From positions 13,951,501 to 14,015,500 of the forward strand of contig NC_064447.1 of the NCBI RefSeq assembly GCF_023343835.1: a DNA stretch of 64,000 bases, given 5' to 3'. Positions 32,402 to 45,230 of the stretch are shown in pieces. The position numbers were made by a program, and so were the translations under genes. How positions within the stretch are numbered: position 1 is the stretch's first letter; every line of letters starts with the position of its first letter. The stretch comes from Lagopus muta. Lineage: Eukaryota > Chordata > Aves > Galliformes > Phasianidae. Below the pieces are notes generated by a model. That model saw only the letters and a program-made list of their open reading frames with translations. It was not told where the DNA came from and made no database searches.

Positions 32402-35400
32402 AGCCTCTGAAATTGAAGACAAGAGGTAATTGAGCAGCGAGGAGATCAGTGGAACGTAGCAGGGAGCGGCGGAGGGTTCGTTTTGTTAACCTCAGAAATC
32501 AGTGACCTGGAAAAAGGAATGTTCAGCAAAACCATGAAACTCACTGACACAAAACAAGAGTCCGGTGAGCGCAAAGCCAGAGCCATTACACCGCAGTGAT
32601 GTGTGAGGGTGGGAGCAGATAAGAAGTTTATGCAATTGAGAGTTAGTTTCCAGGAAATGCATCTGATGACAAGAATGTTCAGGAAAGGTATGGTATGAAT
32701 ATGTATAGTGAGAACAAAAGAACGTAGGAACAGTGGTGCAGCAGACAGGGGCACATAGCAGCCCTTCAACTCAGCAGCAGCACATAAGGCTGTGTCCCAG
32801 AGCTGAAATCCATCCCTCTCTCTGGAAGGGGATTATGCAGCCCAAGCTGTGACACTTGGAATTCATGAGACTTCTTTAGTATCTGCTGGATGCTGTAAGA
32901 ATGGCAATTATTGCCTTTGAAAGAGTAAGGTGAAGAAATTCATATTTAAACGTTCAGCATTATTATTCAATGATCAGCCAACACTTCACCTTGATTTCAG
33001 AGAGCCAGTGCCCAGTTTCCGTGGAAACTGAAGTGCTATGTTGCAGCTGTCAAAGAAGTGTTCCAGTCCTGCAAAGCCGGGCTCTGACAGCTCGCTGAGC
33101 ACTGCAGATGTGTGTTTTTACATCGAAGACACAGAAGCTCCAGAAACTTCTTTCTGAGCTGAGTGTGCTCATCACTGGCGCGCACACCTCCCACAGCAGT
33201 GCACAGAAGCAGAGCAAACGATGTATAGGGTTTTGAACAAAATAACACAGCTGCACAACAACAGACAACTCCATGAGCAAGCCACACCAGAACACTACTA
33301 GAAGGCTTCTCTGATCTCAAGAATACCCCAGCCAGAACAGTTTCTAATGCATTTGCTCGGAAGTGTTGCTGTCACCATGTACAGTAGGCAAAAGGGAGCT
33401 GTGCAGCAGCACGGAGCTTGCCCTGAAGTGCTGCTGAGGCAGGTGCAGCTATCCGCACAAAATCCAGGTCTACAACGTGCCGGAAGGGAGCCCTGCTCTG
33501 GCAGAGGCCGCAGTGTGGGTGCGCTGTGCAGCAGGGGGCTCCCGACATACAGCAATGCCACCGCGCTCTGCCAGCCAGGATTGTCGGGAGCTCCTCGCGG
33601 TGGCGTGAGCTAAATGCGCCGCCACTGTCAGTACGAACCCCGCAGCTTTGGGTGCCGCCCTGAGCGGCTCACAGAGGCGATGCTTGTCGGCCACCAGCCT
33701 GCGTGAGGAACCTGCAGCCAGCACCGGGGCAGCTCTCAGAGCAGCGGAGCATCACAAGGCCGCTTCAGTCCCACGGCTCCGCTATTCCATCCCTCCTGGT
33801 AACACTAATTCCAACTCTAGTATTCAAAGAGTCTTTTCAACTACAGCTAAAGTACAAAACAAGAGCAGACAGCAATAAAATCTCTCTTATTGGACCAACA
33901 GCGTGTACTTCACTGCAAAATGGAATTACACAGCTTTTTAGTTCACTCAGTTTCCTGTCCTTCATCTATTCCTCTTTCATTATATGCAAATTGTTCATGC
34001 AATACTTTGAATTAAGCCAAAGAGAAAAAATGTTCTAAAAATCCAAATGCCTCAGCTTCACTAAATAGTAATACTCTCAGTTTCGTTCAGTCCTGATAAA
34101 TTACAATCTAATTACTAATTAACTCCAGGTTCAGCGCATTTCTCTCACCACAAAGCAGAACACCCAGTTTAAAAGACACAACATGGACAGGCTGCCCCTG
34201 GTCCCGCAGAGCCCTGCAGCACCAGCCAAGCTGCAAGCACAGGAGGGGGCTGCTGCTAGAGCAGCAGGATCTCAGAAGCACGTGGAATGCACGGCAGTGA
34301 GCACCAGGCCTAGAGAACCCAGAGCCCAGCACAAAAACTGCTTCTCGGCCCTTTCTCCTACACTGCTGACATTTCAAATCCAGGTGGCTGAGGGGAGCTC
34401 CATGAGGGGTACTCCAACTGCAGCAGCACAGCACTGCTGTGCCATCAAACAAGCACCAGATTTCACTTGTGTATGAAATTATTCATACTCGGGAACACAA
34501 GTGTTTCATATCACAAGTCCACCCCCACAGGAGTGAGACATCCCTTGGCCACGCACACCCCAACACAGACGGGAGCTGCCTGCCAAAGGATCCGCCAGCC
34601 CCAGCCAGGCCCCACACACAGCTCAGCTTCTCAGATAGCCGTGATTTTATCCTGCTTTTATTCTCTCTTCTGTTCTTTCCTTTCCTTTTTTAGGGCAATA
34701 AGTAGTGGTGTAAACCTTACAGACGGGGAGACACCACGTAATTAACTGCAAAGTACTTTACTTAGCTCTGTAGGGATGACATCCTTTTTCATAATACAGT
34801 CTGTGAGAAATTAGGTGAGTGGTGCATGCACTTCTTAATGAACAAGAGGACCCTCAAGTATTAGTAATGAAGTACCGAAAGAAAAGGCAGGACTCTCAGC
34901 AGGGAAATATCATCACTTGAAGTCTTCCCCAGGGATCAGATGGCACTTACAATTGAGAGACAATAGCTGCTTCCTCTGTGCCTGTTGGGACAGGCAGGAT
35001 GCCTATTTGTGAGGCCTTGTGCTGCTGCATTCTGTTAGTCAAATGGAAATATCTTCTGACCTTCACAGCAGATGTTACCATTTTTCCCCACAGACTGGTG
35101 GCCTGGTTTTAGTTGTACAAAAGCCTGTAGTCCCAAATAGCAGAGATTAGACAGCAAGGTCAAGGTCTGAGAGCAGAGATTACATGCCCCATATCAGCAG
35201 ATGTCTGCAGCCACTGGCAGCTCTGAGATTTAAGGGGCTGTTCTCCACCCAGGAGTGTCCTGCATCATTGCATGACGAGCAAACAAGTGCCTGCCACAAA
35301 TAATCAGCCAAGGAGCCAGTATCAGTACTTCAGGCAGTGCAGCATCTCCTGGGTACCAGGAGCACACAGAAGACTCCCGCTGACCCCAGACGTGCAGCTG

Positions 35401-35535
35401 CAACTCTACGGATTACTGCAGGAGCAGGTTGCAGTGCCTGAGCCAGCAGAGGACCTGGAAGACAGTACTGGCCTCCTGAGGTTGCTGCTCAGCATACACC
35501 TGTCCTTAACACGCTGACAGCTGTAACCCCAGCTC

Positions 35536-35660
35536 GGTGCCACCTGCACACTCAGTGAAAGCAGGCCTGATCCTCCAGGTCACCAACAGAGGACATTAAC
35601 AGGACAGGCCCAGGACAGACCCTGGAGCACTGCACTTGTTACCTGCCTCAGGAGATGGCC
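35536..35660 (-). repeat. CR1 LINE fragment (reverse-transcriptase region, reverse orientation)
   Basis: The plus strand carries 'gatcctccaggtcacc', 'gacattaacaggacaggccc' and 'caggacagaccctggagcac'. These match the reverse complement of an internal CR1 segment. Confidence 0.75.
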
Positions 35661-37451
35661 AGGATGCAGGAGCCCAGTCATGCACCCAGTGCTGTCACTC
35701 CCATCACTCTTTCACTGCAGGCAATCATGTCGCTCAGGCACATTTACCCCTGGTCACCCTGTGCTGATCCCAGGGACCTTCTCCTCCCTGTGTCCCAAGA
35801 AGAGCTACTACTTGATGCAAAGGCCATAGGACATCCAGACACCAGAAGACATCCCTGCTCAGCAGCAGCAGACAACGGAGCTGTGGGGGCCTGTGCCAAA
35901 GCCCCCTCCCTCAGCAAGCAGGACCTACAGATATGGTCAGTCCTAACCAGGGAGAAAGCACTTCCAGCAGAAAACCAGGCTGTAACGTAGTTCATGATTA
36001 GCACTAAAACCAGCAGATTAGGCAATGACTGCTTTGAGATTTCCAAAATTTTAAGTCTTTCTGTTACCGTAGAAGTTGCTTTTTATACAGCCCAAATTTT
36101 GATGTATACTGGGATACATTCTTTGTGCTGTATAATTTTTTATAAACAGATGGGGCTCATTTAGTTAGAAGGCTCTTGAATATCTCACTTTTTAAATGCA
36201 AATCTGGAAAATTTCCACCTAATTTGTACCTCCAAGTGAGCACCAAGCAGCTGGATCTGCCGCCCAAGTTCACACACTGCAAGCATAGCCTGAGCTTCGC
36301 ATGCTCCTGTCTTCCAGAGGGGCAGGGTCCCATGGGACGCCAATGTTTCACCCACGTGCTCATAGGACAGGAGTGCTACCTGCATCAGAACGCACTGGAG
36401 CTTTTAAGGCAGGCTGTGACACTAAGGGCTCACATTCCTGTCTCTGTCCTGCATGTGCTCCACACTTCTGTAAAATCATTACAGAATTTGAGAACCAACT
36501 TTCACGTTTTAACAGAACCATTTTTCATATTCCTTTTGCATTGTAACAAAGAGTCTCAGTACCATCTGTCCAATTACTCACACAGAGCCATAAAATTGTT
36601 CTCAAATAATTTAATACGCCTTTTATTTGCTGGCAAATGCCGTGATTTAAAATACTTCTAATTCAGATTTGACGCAGCTAATAGTAAGCGCTCAGACCTA
36701 GAGAGCAAATAAGTATTTTCTTTACCCAACGACATGCAGCACCGTAAATTTAAAAACATTTAAGTGCGACGGCTGTGCCTGCAGCCCAGTGCTGGGTCTT
36801 GCAGGCCATGATGCTCTGAGCACAGCATTGCACTGCCTGGGTGTGGGAGTGCCTACAGAGCCACTGCCACAACAATTTAAATGCGATACCTCCTTCCAGC
36901 CTAGAAATTCCAGAGATATATGTGGCTGCACATGCTTTAAAACTGCTTCCTTTCTTCTGAAGCAGAGGAAGGATTGTTCAGCAGTTTTATTGCAGCACAA
37001 AGGGAACCACATTGGCTCTAAGGGGAAATAACACTGCAATTCAAATATGTTCAGGAGTGCACAGAGGACCCCAAACGCTGCACAGCTCTGCTCCTCAGCC
37101 CTCAGAGCAGAAAGCCTGGGAGCTCTATGGGGTCAGAAACACCACGGAGGAACAGAAGGGAACAGTCTGCATTTCAGCAGCTTACACCAATTCTGTTTGC
37201 CTATAAACCTGCAAATCACTCTGAGGGCTAAAGCACTCTTAACAAGCCCATGTTGTTCTCCTCTCTCTAATACCATAACACGGCATTTAGTTCCACATTC
37301 ACTGGCAGCCTAAAAGAGGATGGGCACACAGTGGTCCAGCCAGGAACAGCAGCAGTGTGTTAGCTTTTGAGAGAAAGAATCTTGCTTATACCAGATTTCT
37401 GCAAACATACTTAATGTCCAACTTGAAAAAGACAGATTATATACAATAATA

Positions 37452-37512
37452 TATCTCTCAGAATATATATATATATAGAAATATATATAGAATATATATA
37501 TTGTGAGAGATA
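37452..37512. repeat. AT-rich imperfect inverted repeat
   Basis: The arms at 37452-37471 (TATCTCTCAGAATATATATA) and 37493-37512 are reverse complements over 20 bp with a single mismatch, separated by a 21-nt AT spacer. It could form a hairpin or cruciform. It may be a decayed mobile-element terminus or an expanded TA repeat. Confidence 0.7.
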
Positions 37513-40500
37513 GCCCCAGACAGGGACTGCTGGACATTGCATCAAGAAATGCAGAGTAATTAGGCTCTATATGGCACACGCTTAAAAAATTGCTATTTCT
37601 GTTAAGAAAAGAAGGTTCACACTAGAAACTTCTCTGTTACGGAAAGCTTCCAAATCTCCTAAGGGTGCCCTTATGGCCACAGGGACAGGTGTGGCACACC
37701 TGGGCAGTGTAGGCTACAGGTGCTGCCCTGGCAGAGCGACCTGCCTCTCATAGCTGTGTGACAGCAGAGAGCCCGAGCTCCGTGGATACAAGGACCTGCC
37801 TGTGTTATTTCCTCTCAAAGAGGGATCACAGCACCTCAGACACAGCGTGTGTTTTGCCCACATTAAGAAGGTGGCAGCAGGCTGTGCCACAATGACCTGT
37901 GTTACCATAGACAGGCCCTTGACGGGCAAGGCGGCCATAAAGTAAACAGACGCAGGTTGCAAAGAGCTGCTGTTCGTTAGCTAGAAGTTTCCACCATCCC
38001 ACACATTGAGCAGAATAAGCTTCTCCATTGTTTGAAACCAGTCACAAAGATGCTCCTGACTGCCTAACTCCCTCCATATCCCCAGCACACTGCTAACTCC
38101 CGGCACTCAGCATGTGAAGCTATGAGTTTCGTGTGCCTTTGCAGTTCCATTCTCCGGTGGGAACCTGTGAAGTCGAACAACTGCTGAGCAGTGCGCCCTC
38201 GCAGGCTTTCAGCCCAGTCTTGGAGACTCATGGCGTTCAAACACACGAGAGGAGCTTTGGAGAAGTGTCTGAACTTCAGGCTACTCTTCTGAACTGTGCT
38301 CAGGCACCAGCCCCTATGGAGTTCACCCATCTCCTTTAGAACCTTGTTAACTTGAGCTTGAGGGAAATAGCTACAGACTTTATTAATACAGCAGGGACAT
38401 TCTGCTGTGTGGAGCAGCGCTCTGCATTCATTTCTTTTTCTGCAGTGTTTCAGTATTGCCCATTATTTAGCCATCACATCTGAACACAAATTATTGTACA
38501 ATAAAAAGCAGTGACTCAACAGGTTATTGCCACAATAACTCCTACATCTGCACTGTGTACAGTCAGCATGGTTGCTTACCCTACCCCAGCACATTCCCAG
38601 GCACTATGTGCCATTTGTCACCCACTGGCCAGAAGCACACATAGCTCAGTGCTATTGAGACCACACGGCATGTTCCAAACCGCACTGGGGACAGGGAAAG
38701 CAGAGCTCTGCTTGTTCCTATAACAAATCCTTCACACTCTTTTGCTTAACGTTGCTTCTCTCATACTTTAATTTGCAATTAAATAATGCAGAACTTATGC
38801 CGTGAAGATAAAGCAAGAGGAAGCACTTCCTTTCAAACACACCATTCAGTATGATGTTTTCTCCTTCAATGCTTTCTGTTTGATTTCATGTCTCACAGTC
38901 AGAGGGAAGGGGCATCACGTCCCCATCTTCCTTACAAATTCCTGACAGATTTATGAAACCAAAATAGAGGAAAGGGAGAAGGAAACCAAGGAACCATTGA
39001 TACAAGCATTAACGCCACACCTGAAAAAGTGCTGTAACACATACAGGAGAGCAGAGACCCCGATCTCTGAGGAGAGATTGTGCTTTTAAATGTTCACAGC
39101 AGTGCAGAGCCTTGCAAATTCCTACCAGCTCATGCAGTGTGATGGAAAAACCTCCATCTTGGCAGTACAGCTTCAGCCAACTGCAGCATAGTGGAAGGGA
39201 CTGCTTTAGGACTAGGAAGGAAGCTAACAGCTTTTCTGCAGGCACACTCACCTAGCTCCCCCCTCCTGTTACTGTGTCAAAGTCTCTACCGTTCACCTTT
39301 CAGCAAAAAAGGAGGAAAATGCAGGAGTGCGTGGAGGTGGTGCTGCACACAGCGCAGCTCTGCCTCTCACAGACACCCATGGGTCTCCCAAGGCCCTGGG
39401 GAATCACCCTGCCCAGGAAGGGAGCAGGGTGCTGCCCTGTGCAGCTGGCATGGCAATAATCCTCTGCACGCAGCCCCTCCTGCTCATCTGACTTCTCAGC
39501 ACTTGTGAGGCCCCTTCCAGAACCCACTCCAGCTGGTTGCCACAGCAGCTGCTCATCCTGTGACATTCCCCCAGAGGAGGCTGGGCTGCCCTTTCATCTC
39601 TCCAGGATTTTTAAGTTAAGCTTCAGCGCATCAGGGGGAACATCACTGAAATCCTCTCTGATTCCCACTGGAAACAGTGCCAAGCGAGAGAGTCATTTCC
39701 CACAGCCGTGTTCTCTCTCTAGGGTCAGAAGCCAGCCCAGCTCTATCCCACTCACAATGTCAGCTACAGACAAAACAAGCTGCCACGACACCTCCAGCAC
39801 CTTTTTGGAACTCATTCAACCACAGCTTGGCCACTCCAAATTCTGGGCCAGAAGCAGGCAGATGAGGTGCAGGCTCCAGAATGGGATGGAGATCCCCAGG
39901 CTGGGCACTGAGTGGGATCCAACCGCAGGCACGCTCAGCACCATGCTGCCATGCCCTGCCCTGCAGCCCTCCTGCCCCCATCAGCATCCCCAGCTCTCAA
40001 TCTGAAGCAGCGCTGGAAACGTTCAGCAACAGCAAGCAGTCTCATCTTGTTATCTGGGTGCCTTTTTGATGAATTACAAGGAGCTCACATGGTTTGCTAA
40101 GCGTGTTACAAATATTGGGCCATTGGCAGAAATGCCGGTGTTCTTTTTTTTTTTTTTTTAAGAATTATTTGCGAAAGGTCTGCAATAAACTACAGAATTA
40201 GCTTTGTACAAGGTGGAGACTGGGTGCTCCACAAGCTTGGAAGTTCTTGTGGAATGCTTGTGCCAAGCTCCAACTGCCTGGATTTCCCTTTGGCAAATAC
40301 ATGGTCATACTATCATGGCTACATGGCATGAGATCTTTAATTCCTTCACAGTCTTTAATTTCTCCTCAGAACTTCTCAGCAAGACCAGACATTTATCTTT
40401 TCTCAAAAAGAAACTTTAAGATATGCATGGATCACAGTGAGACTGACGAACAGAAAGTGAAAACTTAAATCCCACTGAGAAGAATGGGAGATAAGCCTCC

Positions 40501-41289
40501 AGCAGGACAAAAATGCTTGAATGCTTTGCTAAATTTCTGCCTAAGTGATGTGCCCAAAATCACACAGAACATTTGGATAAACCATCTCCAACCTCCATTG
40601 CTTGCTCAGTAATTCCTCTCCTGGTGAACCTGGAGGATGGAAAACTGGCAATGCTGCAAGGTCGTTTGTGTAAACACGACACACCTACTGTGTTAGCCAG
40701 CCCCACGGGCAGCAGGCGGCTTGCCTGGACACGACATATGAATGCAGTTATTCTGCTCCCTGGCTCCTTCAGAGGTGTGCTGGGATCGCAGCACAGAAGT
40801 GCATTGTGCCCAGCTGACGTCACCCTGAGCAGGGCAGAGACCTGAGCCAAAGCCCTGTGAGTCCCACCCAGCTCCTCGACCACAAGGGCAGTCCTCCCCG
40901 CACCACCCTTCTTCCCCTGGGGTGCGGGGGATGAATGAGCAGCACTTTTCCAAGCCCACAGGGAGGGTTTGATGTGGCAGGGTCTGAACTGACTCTTTCA
41001 GAGCCCCTCAACCTCTTCCATCCTCATAGAAAAATAAAAATCTTAAGATTTGTTTTAAATTCTGATCCAGTTATTGCTGAGCTCCAGGAGCATCCTGTAC
41101 ACATAGGAAGCTTTATGCCTCCTTGACTGGTGTCAGGCAGAAAGTAAATTATTTATGAAAGCAATCCATGCAATCTTTTATTTTGGATTTAAATGGGCAG
41201 AAGTGATGGGAAGGATATTTTGTTTTTTAAAAGTTCAAAATGCACTCAAACCTGCATCTTTTAGTTATGCTGAGGATCTGCTCCCTGCT

Positions 41290-41400
41290 CAGACTGGTCC
41301 CACAGAGCATCAGTCTGAGCTCACCCCTATTTACAGGGATGGTCCCAGTCACTTCAGTGGAGCTGCTCCCATTTTCCACTGGTGTATGCAGGACGAGGAA
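41290..41400 (-). repeat. Possible ancient amniote interspersed repeat fragment
   Basis: The minus strand reads 'atacaccagtggaaaatggg' followed by 'agcagctccactgaagtgac'. This resembles the old amniote repeat with 'ttacaccagtgtaaat...' and 'actccactgaagtcaatgg' blocks. Similarity is from memory and diverged. Confidence 0.3.
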
Positions 41401-43019
41401 TCACGATTTGCCAAAAGCCAGCACTGGTGCCAGTGCTCAGAGCCGAGTGGGTGTCTGCAAACACAAACCCACATTTCGTTCCACAGTCTGATTCATGCAC
41501 ACTTGCTTTTCATTTTCTGTGGACTTTTCAGTCCAGTTCTCCTATTATCTGTCACCAGTCAGCACACAAAAGCTATTGCTACATAACATAACACCACCCG
41601 AAACACTGCTGCTGCAGGACTAAGACCTCAAATACTGGAATAAACCTGATGGCAACATCTCAGTGTTTGCTAGGTTTTATTCCAAATCAAATATTTCTTA
41701 GTGCTTGTATTTTAAATTAAAGCCCATCACCTTAACCATCACCAAAGGATAAATGGATAAAAGCACACCAAAGGCAGAGTTCTGAAAAGGACAAAGCTGA
41801 AGTCACTCCTTAATATTGAGCCCTCTTCCCTGCACACACAGTGAGTTCCACAGCAGAGTTTGAGGACCAAACCCCTCTACGGCTTTTGAGCACATCAGAA
41901 CAAGGCCACTGAAACCTCAAGGCATAGGCATGAGCCTCAAGCAATGCACAATTTGCAGACGTGCATCAGCTTGCCCCCACTTTCAGGAGACAATTCCAGG
42001 GAAGAGACAGCAGTTTGCCTCTCTCCCCACATACACAACCGATCAGTACCTCAATATGGAGCTTACCAGACCCTGTGCTCACCTGTGCTGTAAACCAGGA
42101 CAAATAGGGCATCTTCGAGCCCAGTGAGCCCTGGGGCGGGCAGTTCCACTCTTCCTTCTGTGCAGCCCCCAGCCACCAGGAGGCAGACACGAAATTCCTA
42201 CCAAAAACACGGAGGTTTGTAACACAACAGCAGCTCCCAGCTGTGGAACCGTGACATGAATCTAGTCAGAAGTACTACTTAAAATCTAAGCATCACTACC
42301 ATTAACACAAGATTCCTCCAGCTGATTTGTACATTTTCCTGGTTTCTTAATTTCTTTCAGTAAATGGATGTATATCCAAAGACTGACAAGCTTGGTGCTC
42401 TCTCTTTTTCCAAGCTGCATCACAAATGGCACCAACACGGCTGTCCCAGCATCTCAGTAATAGGGCTGCATGATTTTATGACAGCATAAACAGAAAAAAT
42501 GAAAACTAGAAACTTTTCTGCAACACTTCAGCCACTGTTTCCATAGTAATCGTTCATTTCACCAAGCCACCAAACCCCATCTCAAGGATTTTTTCAAATG
42601 CACACAGAAAAAGTAGCAGCCATCAATAACTTTTTTTTTTATTAAATAAATATAGCCTCCAAAATTGTCCCAGACTTTTTCTTATATTATTTGCCGGAAG
42701 AAACAACAACACAATGAGAGCCAGAAATAACATTTCTGTTAAGATGGATGGATACAAAGAGAGGTTGACGTGAACAAAAAAGCAAAGTGCTGCTTTGTGT
42801 GCCTGGGGCCTGAGCTCCCCAAGGTGCCAACAACACCAAGTGTCAACTGAAGCTATGGCAGTGCTGAGGCATCCAGGACTCTAAACAGGAAAGGCTTAGC
42901 AGTCAAAGCTCACTCATTAATTGGCTGAAATGGGTCACCTACAGAGCAGTGTTCTGTTAAACCAAGAGACGTGACCAAGTACTTTTTGCTGTTGGAAGAT
43001 TGTGGGCAGGTTCTGGGAC

Positions 43020-43100
43020 ATGTTCTGCCCTTTCCTTAAAAACAGCCAGGGACAGTGACTCCACCAGCTCCCTGGGAAGTTTGTGCCAGTGCCTACATGA
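43020..43100 (-). repeat. Probable CR1 LINE fragment
   Basis: 'ccagggacagtgactccacc' and 'ctccctgggaagtttgtgcc' match the CR1 reverse-complement block that precedes the 'gggcagcctgttccaatgc' region. It is short and diverged. Confidence 0.5.
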
Positions 43101-44639
43101 ATGAATGACCATGGCTTACTAATTCTGTCTTTCCAGCACTTGCTTAAGTCCCAGCATCTAAGCTTGGATTTCTGGAACACCCGAAATACAGCTTCCACAA
43201 GCTCCTCCCGGGACAAAGAATAGCAAAGGGGGGTTGGTACATCCTCTGTTTGAAAAGCTGCCACAGATGCACACACACTCCCAAACACTGGTTTTGTAAC
43301 ATTCAGGAAAGCTGCTCTGCCATAACTATTTATTTCATGTCAGTTCCAGGGCAGAGCGATGTCAACTTAAGTACACTCCTATTACATTCCTCAAATACAA
43401 AGCACTCTCATTCTCTTACGTTCAAACACCACCAGCTCAATGGATCCTGGACTGCAACTGGAGTACTTAGCAAAATACAAATAATGGATAGAAATATTCA
43501 GCAAAGCTCTGACCTTATCAAGAACCGGAACACGCTTAAGGAGAAATGTGGCTGAATCCAAAACACACTCAGAAGCAACATCCCTCTGAACCGTTGTCAG
43601 AAGGTATTTTCTTTCTAAACTCCCCCGATATCACAGGAGTTTGTATTCTGGAACTTGCAGCATTAGTCATTTTTCTACATCATTTGAGGCACTGCTTCCA
43701 GCAAGCTGTCTCAGTGATCCTCATCCAACTGTCCAAGCCTCTCTTTGCATCACTCATTCTTCTGAGTGTGGGAGGGCAGCGGCTCACAGCCTGCGTGCAG
43801 AGCAGGTCGGCAGCGCGAGCACGTGGCTAATTCTGCCATCTGTGCCTGGGGTTACCTGCTGGGAATGAGCAATCCCGGAAAGCGAGTGCACAATTAGGCC
43901 TCCTGTTGCATGTCAGCCTCTGCTGAAAATCTATAATTAAACTGATACAATGGTAATGAACAGGAGGCTTAAAAAGCAGTTTTGGGAACTGCGGAGACAT
44001 AGGAATGTGCTTAATTATGTGCGTTTTCCCATTGGGTTTTACAAAGCCAGCTTCCATCAGCTTTGTGTGAAGTGACAGAGCTGAGATGGCTTCCAGAAGC
44101 ATACAGGGGTGCCGTGGCCACACTGTGGGACTGGGCTCTGCAGCACTGCGGTGCTGGGGGGAACCAGGTCCCACAGACAGCACAGGACAGGCCCATACCC
44201 ATACAGAAAAATAGCTCCGTGGTTTTGCATCAGTGAGGCGAAGTGTTTGCCCAACTGATGGCAAAATATTCTTATTGCATACGGGCAGGATTTCCATTTT
44301 TGCAGAGCGCATCGACAACATTTTCTGAAACATCCTTTGGAAGCAAGAAACCAAAACACTCCACATGAAAAACCGCCGCCATTACTCAGAAGACAGAGGG
44401 AGGAATTTCACTCAGACAAGCCTCCAGTCCAGCCAGAGCTCCATCTTTCTGCCCAACAAGTCATTGACAACAACTGCCCAGATAACAGAGCTGAACAGGA
44501 GTCTCAAAGCTCACACAGCATGGCTGTGCTGCCCCTGGATGAGCAGCCCTGACCTCACTGCAGAAACACACAGAGAAGAAACCTAACATCCATCCCAGCC
44601 AGCAGGTCACATGCACACAGCCAGTGCTAAATCAAGTGC

Positions 44640-45230
44640 AGATTAATTATTCACCAGTACTTTGTTGTCCGTGTAACATTAATACTGTGAGATATCACTG
44701 ACTTTGTGCTACTCTAGAGATACCACATTAGACAGCAAGAAACAGTATTTATAGACTTCAAGGCAGCTTGAATGCAAGGCTATTCTGCCAAGAGATCTTT
44801 TCCCATGTCTATCACATAGCTTCAGGATAAGAACTTTTAATATATATATTTTTTTCATATTCAATAATTAGTGCTTAGCTTTATTTGAAAAATTCATCCC
44901 TGGTAACGTGTCATGCTAATACGCCGTAGTTTTTTGACCATTATTGTGTTTATGCTTATTAGGTGTATCCTGCTAGAAGAAAGCATTTTAAATTAGATTA
45001 AATCTTATACATGTTTAATGCAGTATTCTCACAATTTAAAATGCTACTCTATTAAAACAGCAGAGAGAGAAACTGACTCACAGCATACGAATGCGAAAAG
45101 AATAGATCATAAGTGAAATGAATAATAGATTAACTGAATAATCATATTACTTCTTTTATGAAGAATATAAATCACAATAATCCAATGCTGTCAGCAGAAA
45201 AGGGAGGGCAGGCTTGCCAATACATAACTA
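44640..45230. other. Candidate conserved non-coding element (unproven)
   Basis: About 590 bp of AT-rich but non-repetitive sequence, dense in TAAT homeodomain-type cores, with no CR1 or microsatellite apart from a short TA run near 44840. The texture resembles conserved regulatory DNA, but that is an impression that only alignment can test. Confidence 0.3.

Larger units (their letters stand above)
32402..44639. other. Intergenic tract, no gene recognised
   Basis: Only short unrelated frames occur, none matching a protein I know. The tract holds one clear CR1 piece (35536-35660), one doubtful CR1 piece (43020-43100), an AT inverted repeat (37452-37512) and old repeat-like segments near 40535 and 41290. 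The remainder is unique sequence of mixed composition. Confidence 0.6.

Noticed and set aside
39500..39960. Possible CR1 or processed gene in a C/T-rich stretch with a 166-aa frame
   Set aside because: Local resemblance to CR1 blocks was too poor, and the frame has no recognisable domain.
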